NCBI GenBank assembly: GCA_002471345.1
Contig: DKPS01000047.1
Coordinates: 31,023-95,022, forward strand
DNA from: Saprospiraceae bacterium UBA7328
GTDB taxonomy: Bacteria > Bacteroidota > Bacteroidia > Chitinophagales > Saprospiraceae
Direction: 5' to 3'
DNA: 64,000 nucleotides
In this document: positions 17,336 through 25,735 of the stretch, one piece after another
Layout of the letters: each line of letters begins with the position of its first letter
Numbering within the stretch: position 1 is the first letter of the stretch
Notes under the pieces: generated by a model
Database searches by the model: none
Told to the model about the DNA's origin: nothing
What the model saw: the letters and a program-made list of their open reading frames with translations, nothing else
Position numbers and translations under genes: made by a program

Positions 17336-20300
17336 TTATCTCAGAGAGATCATCTTTTTAGTTGCGATAGATCCTGCAAAGTTCAACTGGTAATAAAGTA
17401 CACCAGAAGCATTAAGATCACTTTTATCAATTGTAATCTCATTTAGACCTTTGCTGAAGTTATCTGATACTTCATAGATCATCTTTCCTGTGACGTCAAA
17501 TACATTCAAGGTAGCAGGCCCATTTTCTCCTATAAGGAAGCTAATAGAAGTGTTATTGTTGAATGGATTCGGTTCGTTTTGATACAATTCGAATGCAGAA
17601 GCAACAACACTGTTAACTTCGCCTTCGAATGCAATCTGTACATCTCTTGTTTCAAGTTCTGTAGTATAAGCTTCAGAAGTAAATGCTGTTCCAAATTGGA
17701 TCATATCACTTACATTTCCAGTTGAAGTAGCCGTCATTGAAAGAGTGATTACATCACCATCCAATGCTACTCCGTCTACATTAACCCAACTTAAACTTAG
17801 TGAGTTGTCAGCTGCGATATATTCATGTGCTTTGATATCTAAAATTTCAGAAGAAATACCATTTAATCTGGCACCACTAAACTCAAGGTTTAACTGGATA
17901 CCAGCTAATGAAACATCTTCGTTAGCGTTGAATACCAATTCAAATGATTGACCTGATGAGATAGTCGCGTTAGATGCTGTGAATGCTACAGAAGCATTGT
18001 TACTTCTACTATCAGCAATTATACTATTAGCAATAGCATTGCCACTTACATCACCGATTTTCACACCAATGAAATCCATATCATTCACATCATGATCCAA
18101 TGTGCGGATAGTCAAGCTTTCCACAAAAGGCCATGGATTCATATCATCATTGAATGTCTGACTAGCATCTACAAATCTCCACGATTCATTTTTCGGAAGT
18201 TCTGTATATACTCCTAGAATCAATTTTCTCAATTCTACAAGGTCAATAGCACTTACTTTAGCATCGTTATTTACGTCAGCAGCAATTACTTTGTATGCTG
18301 ATGATAGAGTTTCAAGTCCAAGTACATGCTTTTGGATTAATACTAAGTCCAAAGTACTTACACCATTCAAGTAATCATCATTTTTCTCTGATGTCAAAAT
18401 GTAATCATAAAGAGTCTCTACATTTCTGAATGCATAGTCTCCAGTTACTCCTGTCATATCAGATTCATTCATATTGATCTGTGCAGACTCAATTCCAACT
18501 AGTGCCGACTCTATGTCATCACCATTTTCATTAGTTACACTACCAGATACAAGTGCGTTACCACTCTGTACATCTTCACATGCATCAGCAGTGTCATCTA
18601 TCTGTATTCTTGCGATACAGTTTCCTACATTTCCACTTTCATCATGAGCGTAGATTCCAAATTCGAATAATTCTGATATACCATTTGGAATGTCTTCACA
18701 TGTGATTGTCTTGAATTTCTCATCCGGAGTCAATTCTGAGAATGAGTATTCAATGGTTGGAGAACAAGGGTCAACAGCAGGACTCGCAATAAAGTCACTT
18801 GCCCAGATTGTCATACTCTTTCCTTCATCCATTACAGCCGAAGAAAGTGTCTGAATACATATCGGTGTTGGAGCTTTTGTATCAGCAACACTGAAATCAG
18901 TGAAACAAACATCATTTGATCCACATACAGCAGATACTTTCCATCTTACTCTATATGTACCTACAGACCATGTGCCTGGAAGTGTAGCTTCTACACTATT
19001 GGTTCCAATTACTGAAGCTGTAGTTTCAAATACACCATCACCGTCTCCATCTACAGTTACTTCCCATTGTAGATTACCTGTAGGACAAATACCACCTTCA
19101 GCACTGAATGTTGCAGAATTGGTTAATACTATTACTGCATTACAATCATCACCTGCACTGAAGTTCTGATCTTCACATCCTGTTAATTCTGGTTGTGTTC
19201 CACCAGATATTTTCACTACTTGTGTATGTTTCCATATACCGTTTCTTACAGTGTCTAGTGCTATACCAGTTCCTGCAAGTGTGTCTATAGCTCTATATCC
19301 AACATTTATTCCTAAAGAATCTACGTACTGGTAGAATGTCTGTGCATTTGCATCATGCTCGCACCAGTCAATCAATGTGAAGTGTCTCAATATTTTAAGA
19401 CATGAAATACCAGATTCAAATTCAAATACTTCTTCTTCTACTGACTTGCCAATCAGGTTACAACTTAGATCTAAATGATCTAACATGAAATCTCCGAAAC
19501 TTGCATCACTACAATTTGCATTGAATATGTCTTCTGGGAAGATAGTACTGTCAATATATACAGTAGCTCTATCCATGAACCAGAATGTCTTTTCACAAAG
19601 CACTTTGCCATTAGCTAAATACTCTACTGTGACTCCTCCTGTTCCACAAAGATCATCTCTATCATCACCAGCTATTCTACCAATCACATCTATATCAGCT
19701 TCTACACAACCTGCTTTGGATACTGTTGGTTTATAAGTCTCGATAAGATCAGGCATAAACGCGTCACAATCCACCTCAATTCTAGTAAGGCCGCACTCTG
19801 CGAATATATCAGTGTTTTTGTCTTCAATTCTCACATTTGTCCATGCAATATTGAAGTTGTCACCTGCTGTACCTGGTACTCCGTTACCGTCACCATCATC
19901 CCATACTCTCAAAGCAACTTTTACAATTCCAAAAGATATTCCTCTTGAATCTACATCTGTAAGATCAGAAGCATTCAGTTCTACATGACCAGCATAGGTA
20001 GAATCATGATCGTTAAATCGCTTTACTTCTAGTAATACATTATCATTGCTACAAGCATCATAACTGTTGTTATCAATACTATTAGCTCTCACTTTAGCCG
20101 CACAATCACCTCCTGCAGAAAGTAATGTGGCGACTACTTGCTCCTTAGCAACTGCTACTGGAGACACGCCATCATCTACATTTACATAAATGGTGTCTTG
20201 TACATTGTTATTACAATCATCTTGTATAGCTATAATGATTTTATGAGTACCAGGAGGAATCCCTGATAGTCCCATTGTGACATCATTGCTTGAATACCTT

Positions 20301-21586
20301 TTGTCTATTCCTAGACTTTCACTCTTCAATGTAAGCCAGTAATCATCAGAACATAATGCGTCTACTATAGGAACATCCATCGTAAGATTTGCACTACAGA
20401 ACCAAGGATCCGTACTTATGTTGAAAGTATCCGTCTTCATATTCATAGAGATATTTCCCTGACCAGTGGCATCAATAATTTGTGTAAATGATGTGTCATT
20501 CTGTGTACACCAATCAATGATGGTCCAGTGTCTGACCCATTTCACACCCTTGCCACAGATCGGAATTTCACTCTGATCAGTATAGGATACTGCTAGGTTA
20601 CAAGATATATGTGTTGCTGTTGAACTCCTTACACCTGGTCTAAGAGCGAGTGGGATACTGTCTATTGCATTTAAGAAAGTACCTGAACCCGATCGAGCCA
20701 GTATTGAAGGAAATGCGCACATTAGGGCGCTATCTATAGATAAGGGATTAGTTTTTCTGGAGATAAGATGTTCATAAATGGATTGTGGGTCCTTATCGGT
20801 TCCACATGCTATCTCGACCTTACTGTGGGGGGCCACGGCCCGAGATAACGTATCAGCATCTATATAAAACTGTTGTGTGGTGAGTATCAGTTCATTAGAT
20901 CCTGTTGAAGAATGAGAATTGGTCACTGGGCTCGGGACATACCACTCCCTCTTAATACTCAGGCCAGTACAGATTTCGCCATCAATGGCGTCTCTGAAGT
21001 TAATTAGAGTTGTATCAATATCGATACATGGAAAACTGTCATTGATTCCTGTAAAATTAGGATTAAGACCAAGTTGACCTGTCCAGTCAGAGTCCATCCA
21101 AATGGAGTCTATGTAAATACAATTAAAGTTACATGAATCATTCGGCATACCACAAACAACACCTAGAGATAAATCTAGATTTTGTTTGAATTCTACTAAA
21201 AGTGTACCCCAGCAGGAGTTATCACTTCCATAGTTTCCACCACCATCTGCATCATAATGAACAGCTACAGTATAAGTACCAATACCTGTTACAAATGCTG
21301 TATCCAATTCTGCGCCAAGCACATAGCCCGAATCGACTGGAGTGCCTAATGAGTTTTTAATTTCAATCCAATAGTTAGAATCCGTAGGACTAAGACTAGG
21401 ACTAGAAAGAAATAAACTCGGCTCAATTGTGTCCATACATTCTGAACCAAGAGATAACTGTATCTGATTGGTACATGCTAATGTCTGAGCATTGGTAGTA
21501 ATAGATATTCCGAAAGACATTACAAATGTCAACAGCATTGCGACGAATGCTGGAATACTTCGTTTTGCGTAAACGAAAGTTACCAT
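17336..21586 (-). CDS. Giant secreted dockerin protein with T9SS type A sorting domain
   Basis: 1416 residues from the ATG at 21586, with an N-terminal signal segment (LLTFVMSFGISITTNAQ). The body is Cys-rich Ig/HYR-like repeats with RHWTIIDWC and RHFTLIDWC, similar to the protein at 2179-5802. Around residues 1040-1170 there is a carboxypeptidase-regulatory-like module followed by a dockerin with two calcium loops (LNGVSTLDLVLIQKHVLG and DVNNDAKVSAIDLVELRK). A cohesin-like sandwich follows (SSGQSFELVFNANEDVSLAG...), then the PNPFNNNTSISF...KKMISLR T9SS sorting domain. A terminator follows. It is a surface or secreted structural protein; the ligand is unknown. Upstream lies a 745-bp non-coding region. 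Confidence 0.88.
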   Translation of the reverse strand: MVTFVYAKRSIPAFVAMLLTFVMSFGISITTNAQTLACTNQIQLSLGSECMDTIEPSLFLSSPSLSPTDSNYWIEIKNSLGTPVDSGYVLGAELDTAFVTGIGTYTVAVHYDADGGGNYGSDNSCWGTLLVEFKQNLDLSLGVVCGMPNDSCNFNCIYIDSIWMDSDWTGQLGLNPNFTGINDSFPCIDIDTTLINFRDAIDGEICTGLSIKREWYVPSPVTNSHSSTGSNELILTTQQFYIDADTLSRAVAPHSKVEIACGTDKDPQSIYEHLISRKTNPLSIDSALMCAFPSILARSGSGTFLNAIDSIPLALRPGVRSSTATHISCNLAVSYTDQSEIPICGKGVKWVRHWTIIDWCTQNDTSFTQIIDATGQGNISMNMKTDTFNISTDPWFCSANLTMDVPIVDALCSDDYWLTLKSESLGIDKRYSSNDVTMGLSGIPPGTHKIIIAIQDDCNNNVQDTIYVNVDDGVSPVAVAKEQVVATLLSAGGDCAAKVRANSIDNNSYDACSNDNVLLEVKRFNDHDSTYAGHVELNASDLTDVDSRGISFGIVKVALRVWDDGDGNGVPGTAGDNFNIAWTNVRIEDKNTDIFAECGLTRIEVDCDAFMPDLIETYKPTVSKAGCVEADIDVIGRIAGDDRDDLCGTGGVTVEYLANGKVLCEKTFWFMDRATVYIDSTIFPEDIFNANCSDASFGDFMLDHLDLSCNLIGKSVEEEVFEFESGISCLKILRHFTLIDWCEHDANAQTFYQYVDSLGINVGYRAIDTLAGTGIALDTVRNGIWKHTQVVKISGGTQPELTGCEDQNFSAGDDCNAVIVLTNSATFSAEGGICPTGNLQWEVTVDGDGDGVFETTASVIGTNSVEATLPGTWSVGTYRVRWKVSAVCGSNDVCFTDFSVADTKAPTPICIQTLSSAVMDEGKSMTIWASDFIASPAVDPCSPTIEYSFSELTPDEKFKTITCEDIPNGISELFEFGIYAHDESGNVGNCIARIQIDDTADACEDVQSGNALVSGSVTNENGDDIESALVGIESAQINMNESDMTGVTGDYAFRNVETLYDYILTSEKNDDYLNGVSTLDLVLIQKHVLGLETLSSAYKVIAADVNNDAKVSAIDLVELRKLILGVYTELPKNESWRFVDASQTFNDDMNPWPFVESLTIRTLDHDVNDMDFIGVKIGDVSGNAIANSIIADSRSNNASVAFTASNATISSGQSFELVFNANEDVSLAGIQLNLEFSGARLNGISSEILDIKAHEYIAADNSLSLSWVNVDGVALDGDVITLSMTATSTGNVSDMIQFGTAFTSEAYTTELETRDVQIAFEGEVNSVVASAFELYQNEPNPFNNNTSISFLIGENGPATLNVFDVTGKMIYEVSDNFSKGLNEITIDKSDLNASGVLYYQLNFAGSIATKKMISLR

Positions 21587-22331
21587 AATAAATGAGTTTT
21601 GGTTAATAAATGGTTTTAGTAATGCCCTTTAACCTCTCTCACTATTGAGAGAATGCGTTTTAAACCACTTATTGGGACTAATTCCTCGGGGGGAGGAGAT
21701 TAATGTTGCATTTTGACAAATCGTTATCTGTCTCAATACCGGCAGATCTTTTTCTGCTTGTTGACCATTTAGATTGATGCGTTTTTCAAATAATAAATCA
21801 GGACTATACAAATGCATTACATGAATTCATGCTTCAGCAATCGATAACTGACTCAGTTGTCAAATACACCATTGATAATTAAATAGGGAAAAAAGAAATG
21901 TTGACCATTAGGGAAATGGTTATAAAAAAATGAGATTTTATCCTTTGATATAAATCGATTCTTCTTTTGGCGAGATTGTTGATTATACCAAAATAGCTAC
22001 CTCTTTTCATCGAGAGGTAGCTTAACTTTTGAAAATTGTTATAAGGGATTCTTAAAATAAAGGGGGGAAGAATATCGTCTTATGGAAGCAAATGTAGGTC
22101 GACACTTTTCATTTGAAAGAAACCAACTAGGTGTATTTTTCACATTTTTTTCTTTCAAATAATTGGTTTAACTCATATCAAAACATTCCACTCCCGTATT
22201 CATTAGCCTTCTTACTTTTTATAAAAGCATTTTGACTGAAATTTTTTTTCAACTTTTTCCGAAACCTTTCAAGCCTTTCCAAATTACTCTTATAGCAATG
22301 ATTGGATAACTTCCTATTTTTGAAATATTAA
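21587..22331. other. Long non-coding region with stem-loops between divergent genes
   Basis: No convincing gene is seen. On the minus strand it could be a structured 5' leader of the dockerin protein gene: TCTCTC..GAGAGA near 21635-21652 and a CCTC/GAGG-based hairpin near 21680-21702 are self-complementary. A perfect 10-bp stem-loop at 21995-22022 is listed separately. Promoter boxes could not be assigned with confidence. Confidence 0.4.
21995..22022. other. Perfect 10-bp stem-loop with no gene ending at it
   Basis: AGCTACCTCT (21995-22004), loop TTTCATCG, AGAGGTAGCT (22013-22022). It is terminator-like, but the two neighbouring genes diverge from this region and neither ends here. It may end a small RNA or act as an attenuator in a leader. 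Confidence 0.5.
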
Positions 22332-22802
22332 ATGGAAGAAAAGAAAAAACAACGGACCATTAATCCTATAGATAAGGACAAAATAGCTGAGGCCCCACAT
22401 CTCATGCCTTATGCGCACAGTGTCGGATCCGCAATCATCAAACCTGTAGACAAAGGAAAAGTCAAAGGCCTAGGTATGTCAGCCATGTATGAACAGACCG
22501 ATGTACATCTGAATCAAATAAAAGAACAAGTAGAATTGCTCATTTCCCAGGCTCAAGATATACATGATAGGATCCAAGTCTCTGAAAAGATATATGAAGC
22601 GGATTGTGGCATACAGCCTATCATAGGTAGATTCTACTACCTCTATAAGAGGAAAAGTAATCTAGAATGGCTTATTTCAATGATAAGCCCTGAAGAATGG
22701 GGTAAATCTATGCCGTACCATTTCATAGCGACTGTAAAGCTCCTTCATGATCATAGCTGGGAAGTAATAGAAATATCAGATAGAAAAGAGCTTTACGGTT
22801 AA
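22332..22802 (+). CDS. DUF2452 family protein
   Basis: 156 residues, cytosolic. The family's conserved N-terminal block is intact (NPIDKDKIAEAPHLMPYAHS, then VGSAIIKPVDKGKVKG), followed by SAMYEQTDVHLNQIKEQVEL, a helical region ending RIQVSEKIY, then YYLYKRKSNLEWLISMISPE and an AxVKLLHDHSWEV C-terminus. This is a conserved family of unknown function found in Bacteroidota and some other bacteria. The start follows from the conserved N-terminus. It is apparently monocistronic. Confidence 0.9.
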   Translation: MEEKKKQRTINPIDKDKIAEAPHLMPYAHSVGSAIIKPVDKGKVKGLGMSAMYEQTDVHLNQIKEQVELLISQAQDIHDRIQVSEKIYEADCGIQPIIGRFYYLYKRKSNLEWLISMISPEEWGKSMPYHFIATVKLLHDHSWEVIEISDRKELYG

Positions 22803-23009
22803 GTATTTCAAATTCATTCCATCTATGATTGGGGTCTAGACCCTAGTCATTCACAGTCCTGGCTCTATTTTTTAGTGTGGAAGCTAAACATACCTTTGAA
22901 TTGTCAGGTCCAGAGAATCTAACTTATTAGAAAGTAATTGAAAAATGAAAAGCATAGACTTTTCCTGAGATTGCTATGCCATAATGGAAGGTTCTCAAAG
23001 GGCAAATTT

Positions 23010-23102
23010 ATGAATCACTCTTTAAAAACCGCACCAATGGAAAACACTCAAATAGTACAGATTGGAAAAAGAATAATTAATGATGACCTCGGAGGAATTT
23101 AA
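23010..23102 (+). CDS. Candidate small protein of 30 (or 21) residues
   Basis: ATG at 23010, or in frame at 23037, to TAA at 23100-23102. The peptide contains MENTQIVQIGKRI and ends NDDLGGI. A strong terminator hairpin begins 11 nt after the stop. The arrangement of a short ORF followed immediately by a terminator suggests a small transcript, but there is no homology or RBS evidence, and a chance ORF is quite possible. Confidence 0.25.
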   Translation: MNHSLKTAPMENTQIVQIGKRIINDDLGGI

Positions 23103-23113
23103 AACTAATTGAA

Positions 23114-23152
23114 GAATGTTGGCTCTTATTTTAGGGCCAGCATTCAATTTTT
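23114..23152. terminator. Strong, probably bidirectional terminator
   Basis: GAATGTTGGCTC (23114-23125) pairs over 12 bp, with two wobbles, with GGGCCAGCATTC (23134-23145) around an 8-nt loop. The plus strand continues AATTTTT. On the minus strand it lies 20 nt past the stop of the gene ending at 23166, followed by a moderately T-rich stretch. Confidence 0.75.
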
Positions 23153-23165
23153 GAATTTGCTTCTG

Positions 23166-24545
23166 TTATTTTGGATTAAACGATTGAAGTGTCTCATTTG
23201 CCCAAGTTCTAAAAATTGGATATTTACTATTCTTAACAAACTTGACAAGTTCTTTTTGTTCTTCATTATTCCACATCATATTTACTAACTCGAAAAGATT
23301 AAGAGATCCCTCATATGTCACTTGCCCAATTTCATTTTCATGTCTTTTTAAAAATATTTTTGCCGAGGATATGATTTCGTTTGAATTGTCATATGAGGGG
23401 TATTGGGAATATAATGAACAAACTTTAATCCATCGGGCTCTTATAGATAGATTTATGTTCACTACCCTAGTTTCAGATAGGTTGATTTTTTCCAAAGCAC
23501 TTCTATACTCTTTCTTTGAAAAATGCCAATGTGCATATGCCATGTTTTCTACACTTTGTATTTCTTTTGACTCAACCTCAACAAGCCATTTTTGAATAAA
23601 ATCATCTGGAGAATTATAATCTTTTGACTTTGAAACAATTTCTATTATTGTTAAGAATCGATTGTCAGAAAGTTTTCCTCCGTGAAGAAGAATGCCTTTA
23701 CTAAGGCCTAAATTATACAAGAATGCCAGCTCATCAACAGAACTGCGCCCTGATTTGAATTCATTTAAACAATAATTGATCAAATAAATTAGCAGGGCTT
23801 CTGAAAGCTCTTTTGACATATGGTTTAGGTCATTGGCCAATTTCGATCTTAGCTTTTGATAACTTTTATTATTAGGAGTTTTGACTAATGCTAATATGTG
23901 ATCTAGTAAGTCAGTGGTCTTGTTTAGTTGATTTGTTGTTTTAGTCTTGCTAGCTATTTTGAATAGTTTTCTATTATTTGTCTCTTCAATATGATAAAAT
24001 GTGGTCAGTTTTTGATATAGTGATTCTATTGCATTTTTTGCCAGCCCAAGTGATCCAACTTCTCCACTATATTTCTGACCTGCCTCTGAAAAATATGTGG
24101 AATGATAAAGCTCAAGATATCTCAAGTCTTCAAATAAATCTATGGGAGGCAACTTCTCAATTTCCAATTTTAACTGTTTTGTTTTGGTCCGAAATCGATC
24201 ATAGAGACCTTTTGATTTATAGATGTCTGCTAATATCTTAGTTCGATCATATCCTCTGTTTTTGCTTAATAACTCTTGATGTATTAAAAAATATTCTACA
24301 TCTCTGACTAGATCAGCCATAATATTGAGGAAAGCTTTATCACTAGCTTTAGGGGCAATCTTATTCTGTACTTTCCTTAGTTGAAGTTTGGGCGAATCAA
24401 GTTGTTTTCGATATTTAAACAAGTATTCAAAAAGATCGAGAATTTTGGTTTGTTGCTTATTGCAGAATATAATGTACTTATGACAAGCTCGCCACTCGGA
24501 TTCGTCAAACGAGGATAGAATAATGAGGATCTGCTTATTTCTCAC
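23166..24545 (-). CDS. Unknown helical (TPR-like) protein, last gene of the caspase/cyclase operon
   Basis: 459 residues from a GTG at 24545; no in-frame ATG is near. It is all alpha-helical by composition, with no signal peptide. The N-terminus (ILSSFDESEWRACHKYIIF) and early motif (LFEYLFKYRKQLDSPKLQLR) recall a family of uncharacterised Saprospiria proteins that open with a phrase about Phe-rich helices and SPKL. Helical pairs at residues ~330-440 look TPR-like (AYAHWHFSKKEYRSALEKI). It lies 47 nt after the coiled-coil protein gene, so it is probably in the same transcript. A cytosolic adaptor role is possible but unproven. Confidence 0.75.
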   Translation of the reverse strand: MRNKQILIILSSFDESEWRACHKYIIFCNKQQTKILDLFEYLFKYRKQLDSPKLQLRKVQNKIAPKASDKAFLNIMADLVRDVEYFLIHQELLSKNRGYDRTKILADIYKSKGLYDRFRTKTKQLKLEIEKLPPIDLFEDLRYLELYHSTYFSEAGQKYSGEVGSLGLAKNAIESLYQKLTTFYHIEETNNRKLFKIASKTKTTNQLNKTTDLLDHILALVKTPNNKSYQKLRSKLANDLNHMSKELSEALLIYLINYCLNEFKSGRSSVDELAFLYNLGLSKGILLHGGKLSDNRFLTIIEIVSKSKDYNSPDDFIQKWLVEVESKEIQSVENMAYAHWHFSKKEYRSALEKINLSETRVVNINLSIRARWIKVCSLYSQYPSYDNSNEIISSAKIFLKRHENEIGQVTYEGSLNLFELVNMMWNNEEQKELVKFVKNSKYPIFRTWANETLQSFNPK

Positions 24546-24592
24546 TTCATAAAAATAGAAGCTTCTTAGGTAGAATCTTTAGTTAATGTTTA

Positions 24593-25735
24593 TTAGAGTT
24601 TGTCTACTAGCCTATTCACAGCCTTTTCTAGATTAATTATCAATGGATTGAGATCATGAAATGCTTTATGGCCCACTTTAGAGGCTTTGCCTGATTTGTT
24701 TTTTCTGATATGATTATTCACTTCACCGATGGCAGGCTTGAGTATAGGATGATGGACTTGATCAAAAAGCATTTCGAAAGTCTCTTGTACTTGATCAGCG
24801 AGTAATCCATTTTGCCAATAGCGATTTACCCCTTGGATATAATCCAGATGATTGTCATTGATTTTTATGAAGATGTCATTGTAAGATTGCAATGTCCTAT
24901 TGTAAGTAGAAGTATAATTGGGATATTTAGCAGGCTTAAAGTAATTATCCAGATTTTGTAAAATGTCTTGAACATCTTTCACATTGATTAAGTAGTTTTT
25001 AAGATCTGAAGAGATAGACTTTTGATATTTCTGTTGTCTCAGATACTTTTCTTCTAGAGCTATAAAAAGCTCATCTTCTTTATTCTTTAATGAATTATTG
25101 AGTCTTTGCATTTGGAGCTGTGCATTTTCCAATTCCGCGACAATTTTACTTTTTTGATCTGCTTCTTGATCTGCTCTTTCTTTTAGTTTTTCAATTGACT
25201 TTTCGAGTTCTAATTGTTGTTCTGCGTCCTCTTGGAGAGCGATAACTAGAGAGTCATTCATCGCACTTATTCGCTTTAGTGAAATTGAATTTTTCCTCTC
25301 TGTAGTTCTCAATTTATTCGAGAGCTCAGTGAGCTTCTCTCTATATTCTTCTTCAATATCCCTACCCATTACAAGAATATCCAGATATACCTCAGAACTT
25401 GAAGTGTCGAGTTGCACTTTTCCTTGATAAGGTCTGATGATTTCATAATCTGGAAGCACTATTTTTATCACCATTTGATTATCAAATTCAAGTAATTCTT
25501 CCATGGAAATCTGAAAGGCGAATCTTCCTTCAGAATCTGTGGCATAATCACCTAGCCCCACCATTTTCAGATTAGCATTTGGTACGGATTTGATATTGCC
25601 TTTTAATTGTTCGAGCACTCGTGCTTGAACTGACAAAAGAGGTAATCCTATGCTTTGTGTATGAGAGGATGGAGAGCCAAAGTAAAATGCAAGAATTACG
25701 AAAGCAAGTCTCAATAAGCATTGTTTTGTTTTCAT
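24593..25735 (-). CDS. Secreted coiled-coil protein with regulatory-like beta domain
   Basis: 380 residues. Signal peptide (LRLAFVILAFYFGSPSSHTQ). Residues ~35-125 form a carboxypeptidase-regulatory-like beta sandwich (VQARVLEQLKGNIKSVPNAN, then YATDSEGRFAFQI, then IVLPDYEIIRPYQGKV). Residues ~130-240 are a long coiled coil rich in Glu/Lys/Leu, and the C-terminal ~140 residues are helical. Its ATG overlaps the TGA of the cyclase gene (ATGA, 25732-25735), implying coupled translation and a linked role. It may be an extracytoplasmic partner of the cyclase's outer domain. No enzyme motif is seen. Confidence 0.78.
   Translation of the reverse strand: MKTKQCLLRLAFVILAFYFGSPSSHTQSIGLPLLSVQARVLEQLKGNIKSVPNANLKMVGLGDYATDSEGRFAFQISMEELLEFDNQMVIKIVLPDYEIIRPYQGKVQLDTSSSEVYLDILVMGRDIEEEYREKLTELSNKLRTTERKNSISLKRISAMNDSLVIALQEDAEQQLELEKSIEKLKERADQEADQKSKIVAELENAQLQMQRLNNSLKNKEDELFIALEEKYLRQQKYQKSISSDLKNYLINVKDVQDILQNLDNYFKPAKYPNYTSTYNRTLQSYNDIFIKINDNHLDYIQGVNRYWQNGLLADQVQETFEMLFDQVHHPILKPAIGEVNNHIRKNKSGKASKVGHKAFHDLNPLIINLEKAVNRLVDKL

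Larger units (their letters stand above)
22803..23165. other. Intergenic region with small ORF and terminator
   Basis: This stretch between the DUF2452 gene and the operon end at 23166 contains a 12-bp perfect palindrome, GGGTCTAGACCC, at 22832-22843, a candidate 30-residue ORF and a strong hairpin, the last two listed separately. Confidence 0.5.

Noticed and set aside
21629..21817. A 62-codon minus-strand frame upstream of the giant dockerin gene
   Set aside because: No signal peptide, no family pattern and unstable coding character; a structured leader is more likely.
22832..22843. GGGTCTAGACCC palindrome
   Set aside because: It is a 12-bp perfect palindrome with no promoter context; chance is a sufficient explanation.
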